Shown: piece after piece, positions 16,640-25,212 of the stretch | How positions within the stretch are numbered: position 1 is the stretch's first letter | Layout of the letters: every line of letters begins with the position of its first letter | Assembly (NCBI RefSeq): GCF_019222765.1 | Contig: NZ_CP078145.1 | Coordinates: forward strand, 3,906,001-3,970,000 | DNA: 64,000 bases | Direction of reading: 5' to 3' | Origin: Nocardia iowensis | Lineage (GTDB): Bacteria; Actinomycetota; Actinomycetes; Mycobacteriales; Mycobacteriaceae | Notes under the pieces: model-generated | The model's input: only the letters and a program-made list of their open reading frames with translations | Told to the model about the DNA's origin: nothing | Databases searched by the model: none | Position numbers and translations under genes: made by a program

Positions 16640-17545
16640 ATGACGCTCGCAGGCCTTTTCGTCCCCCTTGTCACCCCGTTCACGGCGGACGGCGCACTCG
16701 CTGCCGACGCGCTGGAAGGGCTGGCCCGCTCGGCGCTCGAAGCGGGCGCGACCGGGCTCGTCGCGCTCGGCACCACCGCCGAAACCGCGACCCTCAGCAC
16801 CGAAGAGCGCGGACTGGTCGTCGACATTTGCGCCCGCGCGTGCCGAGAACACAACGCCGCCTTGATCGTCGGCGCCGGATCCAACTCGACGGCCGGCTCG
16901 ATCGAGGCACTCGCGAACCTCAGCCCGCACATCACCGCCGCGCTCACCGTCGTCCCGTACTACACGCGCCCTTCGGAAGCGGGTGTGCTCGCCCACTTCC
17001 GGAGCCTCGCCGCCGCCAGCCCCGTGCCGCTGATCATTTACAACATTCCGTATCGCACCGCCCGCACCCTCGGCATCGACACCTTGTGCCAGCTCGCCGA
17101 GGAGCCGAATATCATCGGCGTCAAACACGCCGTCGGCGGTATCGACGACACCACCGTCGAGCTGATGCGCAGGTGCCCAGCCGATTTCGCGGTCCTCGCG
17201 GGCGATGACCTATACGCGGCACCGCTGCTCGCCCTCGGCGCCGCGGGTGGCATCCTCGCCTCCGCGAACCTCGACACCGCTGCGTTCGCTGCCCTCGTCG
17301 CCGCCTGGCGCGACGGCCCCCTCGACCGGGCCCGCGCTCTGAGTCACCGCCTCGCGGCGCTGTCCGCCGCCGCCTTCGCCGAACCCAACCCGACCGTCAT
17401 CAAAGCGGTTCTTGCTGCTCGAGGACGTATCCCGAGTCCGGCAGTGCGGCTGCCCCTGCTCCAAGCGAGCGCCGCCGCCACCTCCGCAGCCGTGGCCGCA
17501 CTCGAATATTGTTCGCGGGAATGGCAAGAGGATTTGCTGGTGTAG
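16640..17545 (+). CDS. Dihydrodipicolinate synthase/N-acetylneuraminate lyase family aldolase, 301 aa
   Basis: The ATG at 16640 begins MTLAGLFVPLVTPF, the canonical family start. The TIM barrel carries the GTTAET motif (Thr45-Thr46), Tyr134 in YNIPYRT, Arg139, and the Schiff-base Lys162 in GVKHAVGG. All residues expected for a true DHDPS are present, but the genomic setting (LysR, MFS exporter) is unlike a lysine locus. It may be the lysine enzyme or a catabolic pyruvate-dependent aldolase. It lies 27 bases before the transporter gene, likely one transcript. Confidence 0.85.
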   Translation: MTLAGLFVPLVTPFTADGALAADALEGLARSALEAGATGLVALGTTAETATLSTEERGLVVDICARACREHNAALIVGAGSNSTAGSIEALANLSPHITAALTVVPYYTRPSEAGVLAHFRSLAAASPVPLIIYNIPYRTARTLGIDTLCQLAEEPNIIGVKHAVGGIDDTTVELMRRCPADFAVLAGDDLYAAPLLALGAAGGILASANLDTAAFAALVAAWRDGPLDRARALSHRLAALSAAAFAEPNPTVIKAVLAARGRIPSPAVRLPLLQASAAATSAAVAALEYCSREWQEDLLV

Positions 17546-17572
17546 ACGGCGAAGAGATGCAACGCTGAAGCG

Positions 17573-19105
17573 GTGACTCAACCTCCGGATACTCAGGCGA
17601 TGGGGCCTGACCCGACCGCCGACAAATTGGACGCCGCGGTCTTCAAGGTGGCAGGCGTGGTCGTGCTCGGCGCGATCATGTCGATCCTCGACATCACCGT
17701 AGTCAACATCGCACTGCCCACCTTCCAAGCGGAATTCGAGACGAGCTACGCCATCGCGGCGTGGACGATCACCGGCTACACGCTCGCCCTGGCCACCGTC
17801 ATCCCGCTCACCGGCTGGGCGGCCGATCGGTTCGGCACGAAACGCCTGTACATAGCGGCGCTCGCCTTCTTCGTGCTCGGCTCGGTGCTCTGTGCGACCG
17901 CATGGAACATCGAGTCGCTCATCGCGTTCCGGGTGATCCAGGGCATCGGCGGCGGCATGCTGATGCCGCTCGGCATGACGATCATGACGCACGCGGCGGG
18001 CCCGCAACGGGTCGGCCGGGTGATGGCGGTGCTCGGCGTGCCGATGCTGCTCGGCCCGATCTGCGGCCCGATCCTCGGCGGCTGGCTGATCGAATTCCAC
18101 TGGCAGTGGATCTTCTTGATCAACCTTCCCATCGGCGTTGTCGCGCTGGTCCTGGCCTACATCGTGTTCCCCGCGGACAAGCCGGAACCGTCGGAGTCGT
18201 TCGACTTCCTCGGCATGTTGCTCGCCTCGCCCGGGCTCGCGCTGTTCCTGTACGGCGTCTCGTCGATTCCCGGCGAGGAAACGGTCCTGGCGACGAAGGT
18301 ATTGCTGCCCGCGATCATCGGCCTCGTCCTCATGGTCGCGTTCGTCTTCCATGCGCTGCGCACCGAGCATCCGCTGATCGATCTGCATCTGTTCCGCAAC
18401 CGCTCGCTGACCTTCGCGGTGCTCACCATGGTGCTGTTCGCGATCGCGTTCTTCGGCGGCGCGTTGCTGCTGCCGACCTACTTGCAGCAGGTCAGGGGCG
18501 AATCGGCATTGACGGCCGGATTGCTGCTCATCCCGCAGGGGTTGGGCGCGATGCTCACCATGCCGATCGCGGGACGCTTGGTCGACAAGATCGGGCCGGG
18601 GAAGATCGTGCTGGTCGGCATCGCGCTGATCGCGGTCAGCACCGCGTTCTTCATCCAGCTCGACGTGGATACCTCCTACCCGCTCATGCTCACCGCGCTG
18701 TTCGTGATGGGTCTCGGCATGGGTTGCACGATGATGCCGATCATGACCGCGGCCATCCAGACGCTGACGCATCAGCAGGTCGCCCGTGGTTCGACCCTGA
18801 TGAACATCGTCAACCAGGCCGCGGGCTCGATCGGGACCGCGGTGATCTCGGTGGTGCTGACGAACCTGCTGAACAACGAGGAATTCGCCAAACCGGCCAT
18901 CGTGGCGAACGCCAATCCGGAATTCGCCGCCCAGCTGCCGCCGGGCGTGCTGGAGACCGGATTGAGCCAGGCCGCAACGGCATTCAGTAACACCTACGTG
19001 GTGGCGCTGGTGCTGACCGTGCTCACCTTGGTTCCGGCGTTCTTCCTGCCGCGCACGAAACCGAAGAACCCCGAGGCGGCCGCGGTCACCGCGGTGCACG
19101 TGTAG
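17573..19105 (+). CDS. DHA2-family MFS drug/solute exporter (EmrB/QacA type), 510 aa
   Basis: A GTG at 17573 starts a hydrophobic protein with about 14 membrane helices. Motif D1 is ILDITVVNIALPTF, motif A is GWAADRFGTKRLY, and the motif C region is GPILGGWLIEFHWQWIF. Length and motifs fit proton-driven exporters of the DHA2 family. The substrate is unknown. Co-transcription with the DapA-like gene is likely. It converges with the hydrolase gene across a 24-base gap. Confidence 0.92.
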   Translation: MTQPPDTQAMGPDPTADKLDAAVFKVAGVVVLGAIMSILDITVVNIALPTFQAEFETSYAIAAWTITGYTLALATVIPLTGWAADRFGTKRLYIAALAFFVLGSVLCATAWNIESLIAFRVIQGIGGGMLMPLGMTIMTHAAGPQRVGRVMAVLGVPMLLGPICGPILGGWLIEFHWQWIFLINLPIGVVALVLAYIVFPADKPEPSESFDFLGMLLASPGLALFLYGVSSIPGEETVLATKVLLPAIIGLVLMVAFVFHALRTEHPLIDLHLFRNRSLTFAVLTMVLFAIAFFGGALLLPTYLQQVRGESALTAGLLLIPQGLGAMLTMPIAGRLVDKIGPGKIVLVGIALIAVSTAFFIQLDVDTSYPLMLTALFVMGLGMGCTMMPIMTAAIQTLTHQQVARGSTLMNIVNQAAGSIGTAVISVVLTNLLNNEEFAKPAIVANANPEFAAQLPPGVLETGLSQAATAFSNTYVVALVLTVLTLVPAFFLPRTKPKNPEAAAVTAVHV

Positions 19106-19129
19106 GACTCGCGCCCCGAGATCGCCTGC

Positions 19130-19939
19130 TCAGTGCGGCGATCCCGGGGCGTGGTGGGTACGCACCTCGTCGAGGAAGTCCAGGACGACCGGACTTGCGA
19201 GAGAACGGAATTCGTCGAAGTACGCATGCCGGGCACCGGGTATCAAATATGTGCGAGCGTGGGGGACGCGTTCGGCGAGCAGCGCGGCGTTGGCTACCGG
19301 ATTGAACCGGTCCTCGGTCCCGTGCACGATCAAGGTGGGAATTCGGATGTCCGGCAGCACATCCCACGCGTCGTGCTTGTTGCTGGCGACCAGATGCCGC
19401 CGCTTGGCGTAGGCGGGCATGGTGGCGTCGCCGAGGGTGTTGTACGGCCCGGACGTGCGGGCCAGCCATTCCGGGGTGTACATCAGTTCCAGCAGTGCCT
19501 GTTTCGCCGCGTCCGGATCGGGCTGAATGAGCGACTGCCGGATATCGGCACCGCGTTCGATGCTGTGCCGGCCGCCGGGTGAGGTGCAGCCGAGAACCAG
19601 GGCATGCACCCGCGCCGGGTGGCGCGCGGCCAGCCATTGCGCGACGCGACCGCCCATGGATGTGCCGTACACCGCGGCCCGATCGATGCCAAGATCGTCG
19701 AGCACCGCGATCACGTCATCGGCGAAACCCACTGTGCTGTAAGGCTCGTCGGGCTTGTCGCTGTCGCCGGTGCCACGCCAGTCGAGGGTGATGGTGCGGT
19801 ACTCGGCCTCGAAGTCCTCCCTGATCCCATCCCACCAGTGGTGGTTGTTGGACTGCCCGGCAAGCAGGACCAGCGGATCGCCATCGCCGCCGGTTTGGTA
19901 GGCGAGGCGAACGCCGTTGGCGGCCTTGGCATATGGCAC
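19130..19939 (-). CDS. Alpha/beta-hydrolase, 269 aa
   Basis: A classic alpha/beta-hydrolase: oxyanion region LVLLAGQSNNHHWW, nucleophile elbow YGTSMGG (Ser94), acid in HGTEDRF (Asp210), and catalytic His238 in GARHAYF. The WRGTGDSDKP segment resembles the lipase/haloperoxidase subgroup. The substrate is unknown. It lies 12 bases downstream of a TetR gene and is presumably co-transcribed and autoregulated with it. Confidence 0.9.
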   Translation of the reverse strand: MPYAKAANGVRLAYQTGGDGDPLVLLAGQSNNHHWWDGIREDFEAEYRTITLDWRGTGDSDKPDEPYSTVGFADDVIAVLDDLGIDRAAVYGTSMGGRVAQWLAARHPARVHALVLGCTSPGGRHSIERGADIRQSLIQPDPDAAKQALLELMYTPEWLARTSGPYNTLGDATMPAYAKRRHLVASNKHDAWDVLPDIRIPTLIVHGTEDRFNPVANAALLAERVPHARTYLIPGARHAYFDEFRSLASPVVLDFLDEVRTHHAPGSPH

Positions 19940-19951
19940 GGTGCTGGTCCC

Positions 19952-20518
19952 CTATCGGATCGGTGCGTTGGTCGGCCGTAGGCCGTCGAGGACGAATTCC
20001 AGGCAGCGGCGCCAGCTGGCGGTACCGGTCGTCTCGCCGAGCAGCGACAGTGCCCACAGCAGCTGCACCACGTCTTCGTCGCTCGCGTCGGCGCGCACCG
20101 CGCCCGCCTGCCGGGCGCGGTCCAGCAGCGCCGACAGATGCGACATGCCGCGATGGCACGCCTCGGTGAGCTGGGCGGCGGCGGGATGGTCGCCGGTGAG
20201 CGCCTCGAGCAAGCCGCGGTCGGCGGTCAGCTGATCCAGTAGCTGCTCGATGAACCCGCTGAACGCCTGCCACGCGTCCGGCTCGGCCGCTGCCCGCGCG
20301 GCGAATTCCTCCATCGCGGCAAGGCGGGCGGGCAGCAGTGCGTCGATGAGCGCGTCGCGGTGCGGGAAATGGTTGTACAGCGTGCCGATGCTGACCCCGG
20401 CCCGCCGCGCGATCTCCTCCAGCGAGCCATCGAGCCCCTGCTCGGTGAACACGCCGGCGGCCTCCCGCAACAGCTTCTCGCGATTGCGGGCGGCGTCGCG
20501 GCGCAACGGCTTGGTCAT
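19952..20518 (-). CDS. TetR-family regulator, 188 aa
   Basis: The ATG at 20518 follows AGGATGG. The N-terminal HTH reads REKLLREAAGVFTEQGLDG, LEEIARRAGVSIGTLYNHFP. The C-terminal ligand domain has the TetR_C33-like FIEQLLDQLTADRGLLEALT. A perfect inverted repeat lies at 20535-20556, just upstream of this gene and of the divergent SDR gene, so it likely represses both directions and responds to a small molecule handled by the hydrolase or the SDR. Confidence 0.92.
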   Translation of the reverse strand: MTKPLRRDAARNREKLLREAAGVFTEQGLDGSLEEIARRAGVSIGTLYNHFPHRDALIDALLPARLAAMEEFAARAAAEPDAWQAFSGFIEQLLDQLTADRGLLEALTGDHPAAAQLTEACHRGMSHLSALLDRARQAGAVRADASDEDVVQLLWALSLLGETTGTASWRRCLEFVLDGLRPTNAPIR

Positions 20519-20534
20519 GGGGACCATCCTACAA

Positions 20535-20556
20535 AAGTCGAGGGGCACCTCGACTT
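20535..20556. promoter_or_regulatory. Probable TetR operator, perfect inverted repeat
   Basis: AAGTCGAGG and CCTCGACTT form a perfect nine-base inverted repeat separated by GGCA. It sits 17 bases from the TetR start and 55 bases from the SDR start, the expected place for an autoregulatory operator controlling both genes. Confidence 0.75.
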
Positions 20557-20610
20557 CGTGCTATCGTGATGAAGATGAGGGGGGCCTCAATATTCGCCAA
20601 AAGGAGAACC

Positions 20611-21336
20611 ATGTCCAGCACACCAACGGCCGTGATCATCGGTGCGGGACCCGGCCTCGGCATGTCCATGGCCAAGCGTTTCGGCAGCGAAGGATTCCGT
20701 GTCGCACTGCTCTCACGAAGCGACGCACGCCACGAGCGCTATCTGAAAGACCTTGCCGCCCTGGGCATCGAGGCCACCGCCCACACCGCCGACAGCACGG
20801 ACCGGGCCCGGCTGACGTCCGTGCTGGCCGAGATCGCCCGCGCGGGCGACATCGAACTCGCTTATTACGGCCCCGCCGCCACGCAGCTGCCCGTGCCCCT
20901 AGCCGATATCACCGAGATAGACGCCGCCGCAGCTCGATCCGCGTTCGAACTCATCTGGCCCGCCGTCGACATGGTGCACCAAGTCCTCCCGGCGATGCTC
21001 GAACGTGGCAGCGGCGCCCTACTTTTCGCGGGTGGCCTGTCCAGCGTCCGCCCCATGCCGATGCTCGGCCAGCTGGCTCTGTCGGCCGCCGCCCTGCGCA
21101 ACTACGCCGTCACTCTCAATGCCGCCCTCGCCGAACGCGGCGTCTACGCGGGCACCCTCACCATCGGCGGTCTCATCGAGCACGGCGACATTCACGCCAT
21201 GGTCACCGCCGACCCAGGCCACTTCGGCGCCGCCGACGGCCACACCCTCGATCCCGACCGGCTCGCCGCCACCGCCTTGGACATGTACCGCACCCGCGAC
21301 AGGGCCGAGGAGGTGTTCGACGTGTTCACCGGCTGA
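20611..21336 (+). CDS. Short-chain dehydrogenase-like protein, 241 aa
   Basis: The ATG at 20611 follows AAAAGGAG. The N-terminal nucleotide motif GAGPGLGMSMAKRF is a Rossmann GxGxxG variant of SDRs. The catalytic region is atypical: GALLFAGGLSSVRPMPMLGQ has Ser in the expected strand, but the usual YxxxK is not present in standard form (LGQLALSAAALRNY). It may therefore be an atypical SDR lacking the Tyr catalyst. It is divergent from the TetR-hydrolase pair and likely shares its operator. Confidence 0.85.
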   Translation: MSSTPTAVIIGAGPGLGMSMAKRFGSEGFRVALLSRSDARHERYLKDLAALGIEATAHTADSTDRARLTSVLAEIARAGDIELAYYGPAATQLPVPLADITEIDAAAARSAFELIWPAVDMVHQVLPAMLERGSGALLFAGGLSSVRPMPMLGQLALSAAALRNYAVTLNAALAERGVYAGTLTIGGLIEHGDIHAMVTADPGHFGAADGHTLDPDRLAATALDMYRTRDRAEEVFDVFTG

Positions 21337-21344
21337 CGCGGTGG

Positions 21345-21725
21345 TCACACCGGTGGTAGCCGCTTCCTCAGCAGGCAGAACTGGTTTCCCTCGGGATCGC
21401 TGAGCACATACCAGCTCTCGTCACCGGTCTGACCGACGTCGGCGTGCCGCGCGCCCAGTGCGAGCAACCGTTCGAGTTCGGCGTCCTGGTCCCGGTCGGT
21501 CGAGTTGACGTCGAGGTGCAGTGGCAGCTTCGCCACTCGCGGGTCCGATGTTCGACTGAAGATCAGCGTGGGTTGCGGTCCGCCGAAACCGACACCGGGC
21601 GGGCCTATTTCGACGCTTTCGTCGTCCGCGTCGAGTTCCTCGTACCCTAGGACCTCGGCCCAGAACCGGGCGAGTTCCCGCGGGTCGGCGGCGTCGATGA
21701 CGATTTCGCTGATCCGGCAAGACAT
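21345..21725 (-). CDS. VOC-superfamily protein, 126 aa
   Basis: The ATG at 21725 (MSCRISEIVIDAADPRELAR) is the standard opening of the small Glyoxalase_6-type proteins. FWAEVLGYEEL, LHLDVNSTDRDQDAELERLL and the ending WYVLSDPEGNQFCLLRK complete the two beta-alpha-beta modules. Metal ligands may be His and Glu in these strands; the activity is unknown. It converges with the SDR gene and lies 35 bases downstream of the stop side of nothing else. Confidence 0.8.
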   Translation of the reverse strand: MSCRISEIVIDAADPRELARFWAEVLGYEELDADDESVEIGPPGVGFGGPQPTLIFSRTSDPRVAKLPLHLDVNSTDRDQDAELERLLALGARHADVGQTGDESWYVLSDPEGNQFCLLRKRLPPV

Positions 21726-21760
21726 ACCGGCCAGCTTAGATCGCATCCGCGACGGCGGCG

Positions 21761-22945
21761 TCAGGCTTCGCGAACCCCGCGTCGGTCCGACCAGACCAGG
21801 ATCGGCTCGACCACGCGTGCCGCGACGGGGCCGACTATTGCCATCAACAGCACGTAAGTTGTTGCCAGGGCGGCGAATTCGATGGGGACCGCGCCTGACG
21901 CGACGGCCAGCCCGGCGATCACGATGGAGAATTCGCCGTGCGCGACCAGCGCGGTGCCCGCACGGACCCGCCCGTAGCGGGAGGCCCCGGCCCGCTTCGC
22001 GGCCCACCATCCGGTGCCGACCTTGGTGGCGGTGGTGACCACCGCGAGCAGACATGCCCAGCCGAGCACCGGCGGGATGCTGGCGGGGTCGGTCGTGAGT
22101 CCGAACAGCACGAAGAACAGCGCGGCGAACAAGTCGCGGAGTGGTTCCAGAATCTTGGTCGCGTTCTCCGCGGTGGAATCCGAAATCGCGATGCCGAGCA
22201 GGAACGCGCCGACCGCCGCGGACACCTGCACCGAGGAAGCGACACCGGCCACCAACAGCGCGCAGCCGAGCAGCTTGAGCAAGAAGATCTCATTGTCTGC
22301 ACTGGCGACCAGCGCGGAGACGTACCGGCCGAAGCGCAGCGCGACGACGAGGACGACGGTCAGCGCGAGTAATGCGACCCCCAACGTCTGCAATCCGGCG
22401 AGGAGACTGACGCCCGCGAGTACGGCGGTCAGTACCGGCAGATAACCGGCCATCACCAAGTCTTCGAATACCAGGATCGACAAGATCACCGGGGTTTCCC
22501 GGTTGCCGAGCCTGCCCAGCTCGTCCAAGAGCTTCGCGACGATGCCCGAGGAGGAAATGTAGGTGACGCCCGCCATCGTGACCGCGCCGGTGAAGCCCCA
22601 GCCCAGCGCGAGGGCGACAAGTACACCGGGTGTCGCGTTGAGGAAGATGTCAACCAGCCCGGCGGGCCAGGACCGGCGCATCCCCGTAACGAGTTCGGCG
22701 GCATTGTATTCCAGGCCGAGCAGGAGCAACAGCAGGATCACACCGATTTCGCTGGCAAGATGGATGAACTCGTCTACGTGGTGCAATTCGACCAACCCGC
22801 CGTTGCCGAACAGCAGGCCACCGAGCAGATACAGCGGAATCGGGGACATGCCGATGCGAGCGGCGATCCGGCCGAGTAAACCCAAGCCGAATAACACCGC
22901 CCCCAGCTGGATCAGCGCGAGTGCGGTGGTATTCGCGACCATCAT
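21761..22945 (-). CDS. CPA2-family cation:proton antiporter, membrane subunit, 394 aa
   Basis: A hydrophobic protein with about 12-13 membrane helices. Typical Kef/KhtU features are PIPLYLLGGLLFGNGG, FIHLASEIGVILLLLLLGLE, SSSGIVAKLLDELG, and the broken-helix region LVFEDLVMAG with its acidic residues. It lacks the cytoplasmic KTN domain of Kef proteins; that role is taken by the separate subunit encoded just upstream. The ATG overlaps the stop of the regulatory-subunit gene (TGATG), so the two are co-translated. It probably exports K+ or another monovalent cation in exchange for protons. Confidence 0.88.
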   Translation of the reverse strand: MMVANTTALALIQLGAVLFGLGLLGRIAARIGMSPIPLYLLGGLLFGNGGLVELHHVDEFIHLASEIGVILLLLLLGLEYNAAELVTGMRRSWPAGLVDIFLNATPGVLVALALGWGFTGAVTMAGVTYISSSGIVAKLLDELGRLGNRETPVILSILVFEDLVMAGYLPVLTAVLAGVSLLAGLQTLGVALLALTVVLVVALRFGRYVSALVASADNEIFLLKLLGCALLVAGVASSVQVSAAVGAFLLGIAISDSTAENATKILEPLRDLFAALFFVLFGLTTDPASIPPVLGWACLLAVVTTATKVGTGWWAAKRAGASRYGRVRAGTALVAHGEFSIVIAGLAVASGAVPIEFAALATTYVLLMAIVGPVAARVVEPILVWSDRRGVREA

Positions 22946-23427
22946 CAGCCGTTGGTGAGTATTCTCGCCGCGGCGTCCAGACCCTCGGTAGTTCCGACGA
23001 TCACCAGTAGGTCGGCGGCCGCGAAGGTGAAATCCGGACCCGGTGACGGGATAACCGCCCCGCCGCGCATGATCGCGACAATGGAAGCCTTGGTCCGAGT
23101 GCGCATCTCGGTCTCACCGAGCCGCCGGCCGTCATAGGGGGAGCCCTCGAGGATCGAGAACTGCCGAGTGTTCACCCCGTCCAGCTCGCGATGCTCCTCG
23201 CGCAGCTGCGCAACCAGCTGCGGCGCGCCGAGCAGATTGGCCAGCACGGCCGCTTCCGTCGCGGACAGCGGAATCTGATCGGTGGCCTCCGGATTGTCGG
23301 CCTTGCTCACAATCAGATAGATCGTGCCGTCCTTGTGATCGATGACCCCGATCCGGCGGCGCAGGCCTTTGATCGGAAAGTCCTTGCGCACACCAATACC
23401 CGGCAAGCGCGTCACCTCAACGTTCAC
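22945..23427 (-). CDS. TrkA-C-domain regulatory subunit of the antiporter (KhtT-like), 160 aa
   Basis: A GTG at 23427 gives MNVEVTRLPGIGVRKDF, the usual KhtT/AmhM-type start. The N-terminal domain is followed by a linker, then a TrkA-C (RCK_C) domain at about residues 80-160 (SPYDGRRLGETEMRTRTKAS, IVAIMRGGAVIPSPGPD, AADLLVIVGTTEGL). In relatives this domain binds c-di-AMP or nucleotides and gates the antiporter. It overlaps the antiporter gene by one base-pair step, indicating a two-subunit complex. Confidence 0.85.
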   Translation of the reverse strand: MNVEVTRLPGIGVRKDFPIKGLRRRIGVIDHKDGTIYLIVSKADNPEATDQIPLSATEAAVLANLLGAPQLVAQLREEHRELDGVNTRQFSILEGSPYDGRRLGETEMRTRTKASIVAIMRGGAVIPSPGPDFTFAAADLLVIVGTTEGLDAAARILTNG

Positions 23428-23497
23428 CACACCAGCGTAGCCGCGCACCTGCGGAATGCCTGCCGAAAACGTTGTCCGATTCGTCCCGAGCCGCCCA

Positions 23498-25168
23498 TCA
23501 ATCCGAGGCGCCAGGCGCGAGGTGGTAGCGCACCGTCGGGCTCCAGAGGAAGAAGCCGTTGACGCCCGCGTCGTTCGCGGCGTCGATCTGGGCTTCGATC
23601 TCGTTGGGCCCGTAATTCACGCCCAGGCTGAAGTCCTGTAGCCAGGGGACGATTTTGGCGTCGGTGCCCTGCATGCGGTTGCGGAAATCCTGCAACGAGC
23701 GGTAGGTGATGTCATACGGCTGGGAGTTGGGGTTCGCGACACCGTATTCGCCGGGGTTCCAGTGCGAGGGATAGACCATCGGCGCGATGTAGTCGACGTG
23801 TCGAGCCATCAGCGCGATGTCCTGCGCGATCTGGTCGGGCCGGGTGACGGCGATGCCGAAGACCGCGGCACTCTGGTCGGCGCCCGCGTCCCGCACCGGG
23901 TCGCGGCTTTCGCGCAGGAATTCGGCGATCGACACGGTGGGCGACTCGGTCGAGCCCGGGAAATGCATCTGCGACAACGCGCCGTCCGGGCGCCGGATGT
24001 AGTCGTACATGATTCCGTCGAAGCCCAGCTTCGCCGCCTCCACCGCGAGGTCGATGTTGTATTTGCGCATTTCGGGATGCGCGAAGTTGGTGAATGCGAT
24101 CGGGCCGTACTTACTGGAATACGGTTGCCCGGCGGGATTCTGGATGACCCAGTCGTGGCGGCCGGTGTGCCAGGCCCATTCGGCCATGGTCTTGTCGCGG
24201 AATGCGACGATCCGCCCGACCACTCGAAGACCCATGTCGTGCAATTGCCGCAGCGCCGCGGGAGCGTCGTAGATCCCCGCGGCGGCACCCGACTCACGGG
24301 CGAGCGGCACCTGGGAGTCGTAGCCGACCACGCCGTCCTCGTCCTTGATGTCGAGCTGCACGGTGTTGATCCGGCCGTCGCGCGCCATGTTCAGCACGTC
24401 CTCGCGGAGTCCGTCGTCGGACCACCCGTACGCGGTCACGTGCACCGCCTTGATCGGTGGCTGCTCCACCGCCGCGGTGATCGGTTGCGTCGCTTCATTG
24501 CCCGCCGCGTCGACGGCGACCACTTGGGCGCCGGTCTGTGCCCGCGCCATGGTGATCTCGAACGAACCGTCGGCGGCCGGGGTCACCGACTGGCTACCCA
24601 CCGACACGCGCTCCGCGCCTTTTGCCTTGCCGCGCAACGTAACCGGCTCGCGATAGGATTTCACGGCAGCGGGCTGGCTCAGTTCGAGGGCGGGTGGCTC
24701 GTTGTCCACGGTGAATGTCCTGGACACTCCGGGGCCGGTGCGCAGGAAGCCGAGCGTGCTTGGCGGGATCTCGGCGGTGAAGGTGTGTTCGCCGTCGGCG
24801 AGACTTCCGGGTCGGTACACCATTGTGTTGCCCTCGACCGTGCCGTCGACGGGCTTGCCGTCGAGCTCGAGCCGCATGGCGCTGACGTCCTCGGCGCCCG
24901 CCTCCACGCGCAATGCCATGGCGGACAAGGCTGCCGCGCTGACCAGACTGTTCGGCAGGCCGACGAGTGTCAATCCCCGTGGCTCGCCACGCGCCGAACT
25001 GATGGTCACGGTAGCGATAAGAATTGATAAGACTGCGATAACTACAACTGCCGCCAATCGTAGGTGCCCTGAATTGCGGACTCGTGCTAGCAACGCGCAC
25101 ACCAACTTTCGTTCGGGGACGGCTCTACTATCGCGGGTTCGGTCCGCGGCCGTCGTGATTTTGATCAA
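23498..25168 (-). CDS. Exported putative glycoside hydrolase (DUF4015-like), about 530-556 aa
   Basis: A signal anchor (RLAAVVVIAVLSILIATVTI) is followed by an Ig/bacterial-cadherin-like beta region (residues about 70-240) and a TIM-barrel domain. The barrel shows KAVHVTAYGWSDDGLREDVL, INTVQLDIKDEDG, DGIMYDYIRRP and YIAPMVYPSHWNPGEYG, the pattern of putative glycoside hydrolases of the DUF4015 (GHL) family, including the Asp/Tyr-rich catalytic strand. The start is unresolved: the longest reading begins with TTG at 25168, while a GTG at 25102 would also keep the anchor. It is divergent from a polysaccharide deacetylase lipoprotein, suggesting joint action on a cell-envelope polysaccharide. Confidence 0.78.
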   Translation of the reverse strand: MIKITTAADRTRDSRAVPERKLVCALLARVRNSGHLRLAAVVVIAVLSILIATVTISSARGEPRGLTLVGLPNSLVSAAALSAMALRVEAGAEDVSAMRLELDGKPVDGTVEGNTMVYRPGSLADGEHTFTAEIPPSTLGFLRTGPGVSRTFTVDNEPPALELSQPAAVKSYREPVTLRGKAKGAERVSVGSQSVTPAADGSFEITMARAQTGAQVVAVDAAGNEATQPITAAVEQPPIKAVHVTAYGWSDDGLREDVLNMARDGRINTVQLDIKDEDGVVGYDSQVPLARESGAAAGIYDAPAALRQLHDMGLRVVGRIVAFRDKTMAEWAWHTGRHDWVIQNPAGQPYSSKYGPIAFTNFAHPEMRKYNIDLAVEAAKLGFDGIMYDYIRRPDGALSQMHFPGSTESPTVSIAEFLRESRDPVRDAGADQSAAVFGIAVTRPDQIAQDIALMARHVDYIAPMVYPSHWNPGEYGVANPNSQPYDITYRSLQDFRNRMQGTDAKIVPWLQDFSLGVNYGPNEIEAQIDAANDAGVNGFFLWSPTVRYHLAPGASD

Positions 25169-25212
25169 TGTCTTGCCCGGTGAAATGGCCGGGCTCGCGT
25201 ACTGTTTGCGCG

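Noticed and set aside
17210..19099. Very long minus-strand open frame opposite the MFS gene
   Set aside because: Its His/Arg/Asp-rich composition is that of a shadow of a high-GC gene; the plus-strand MFS protein explains the sequence.
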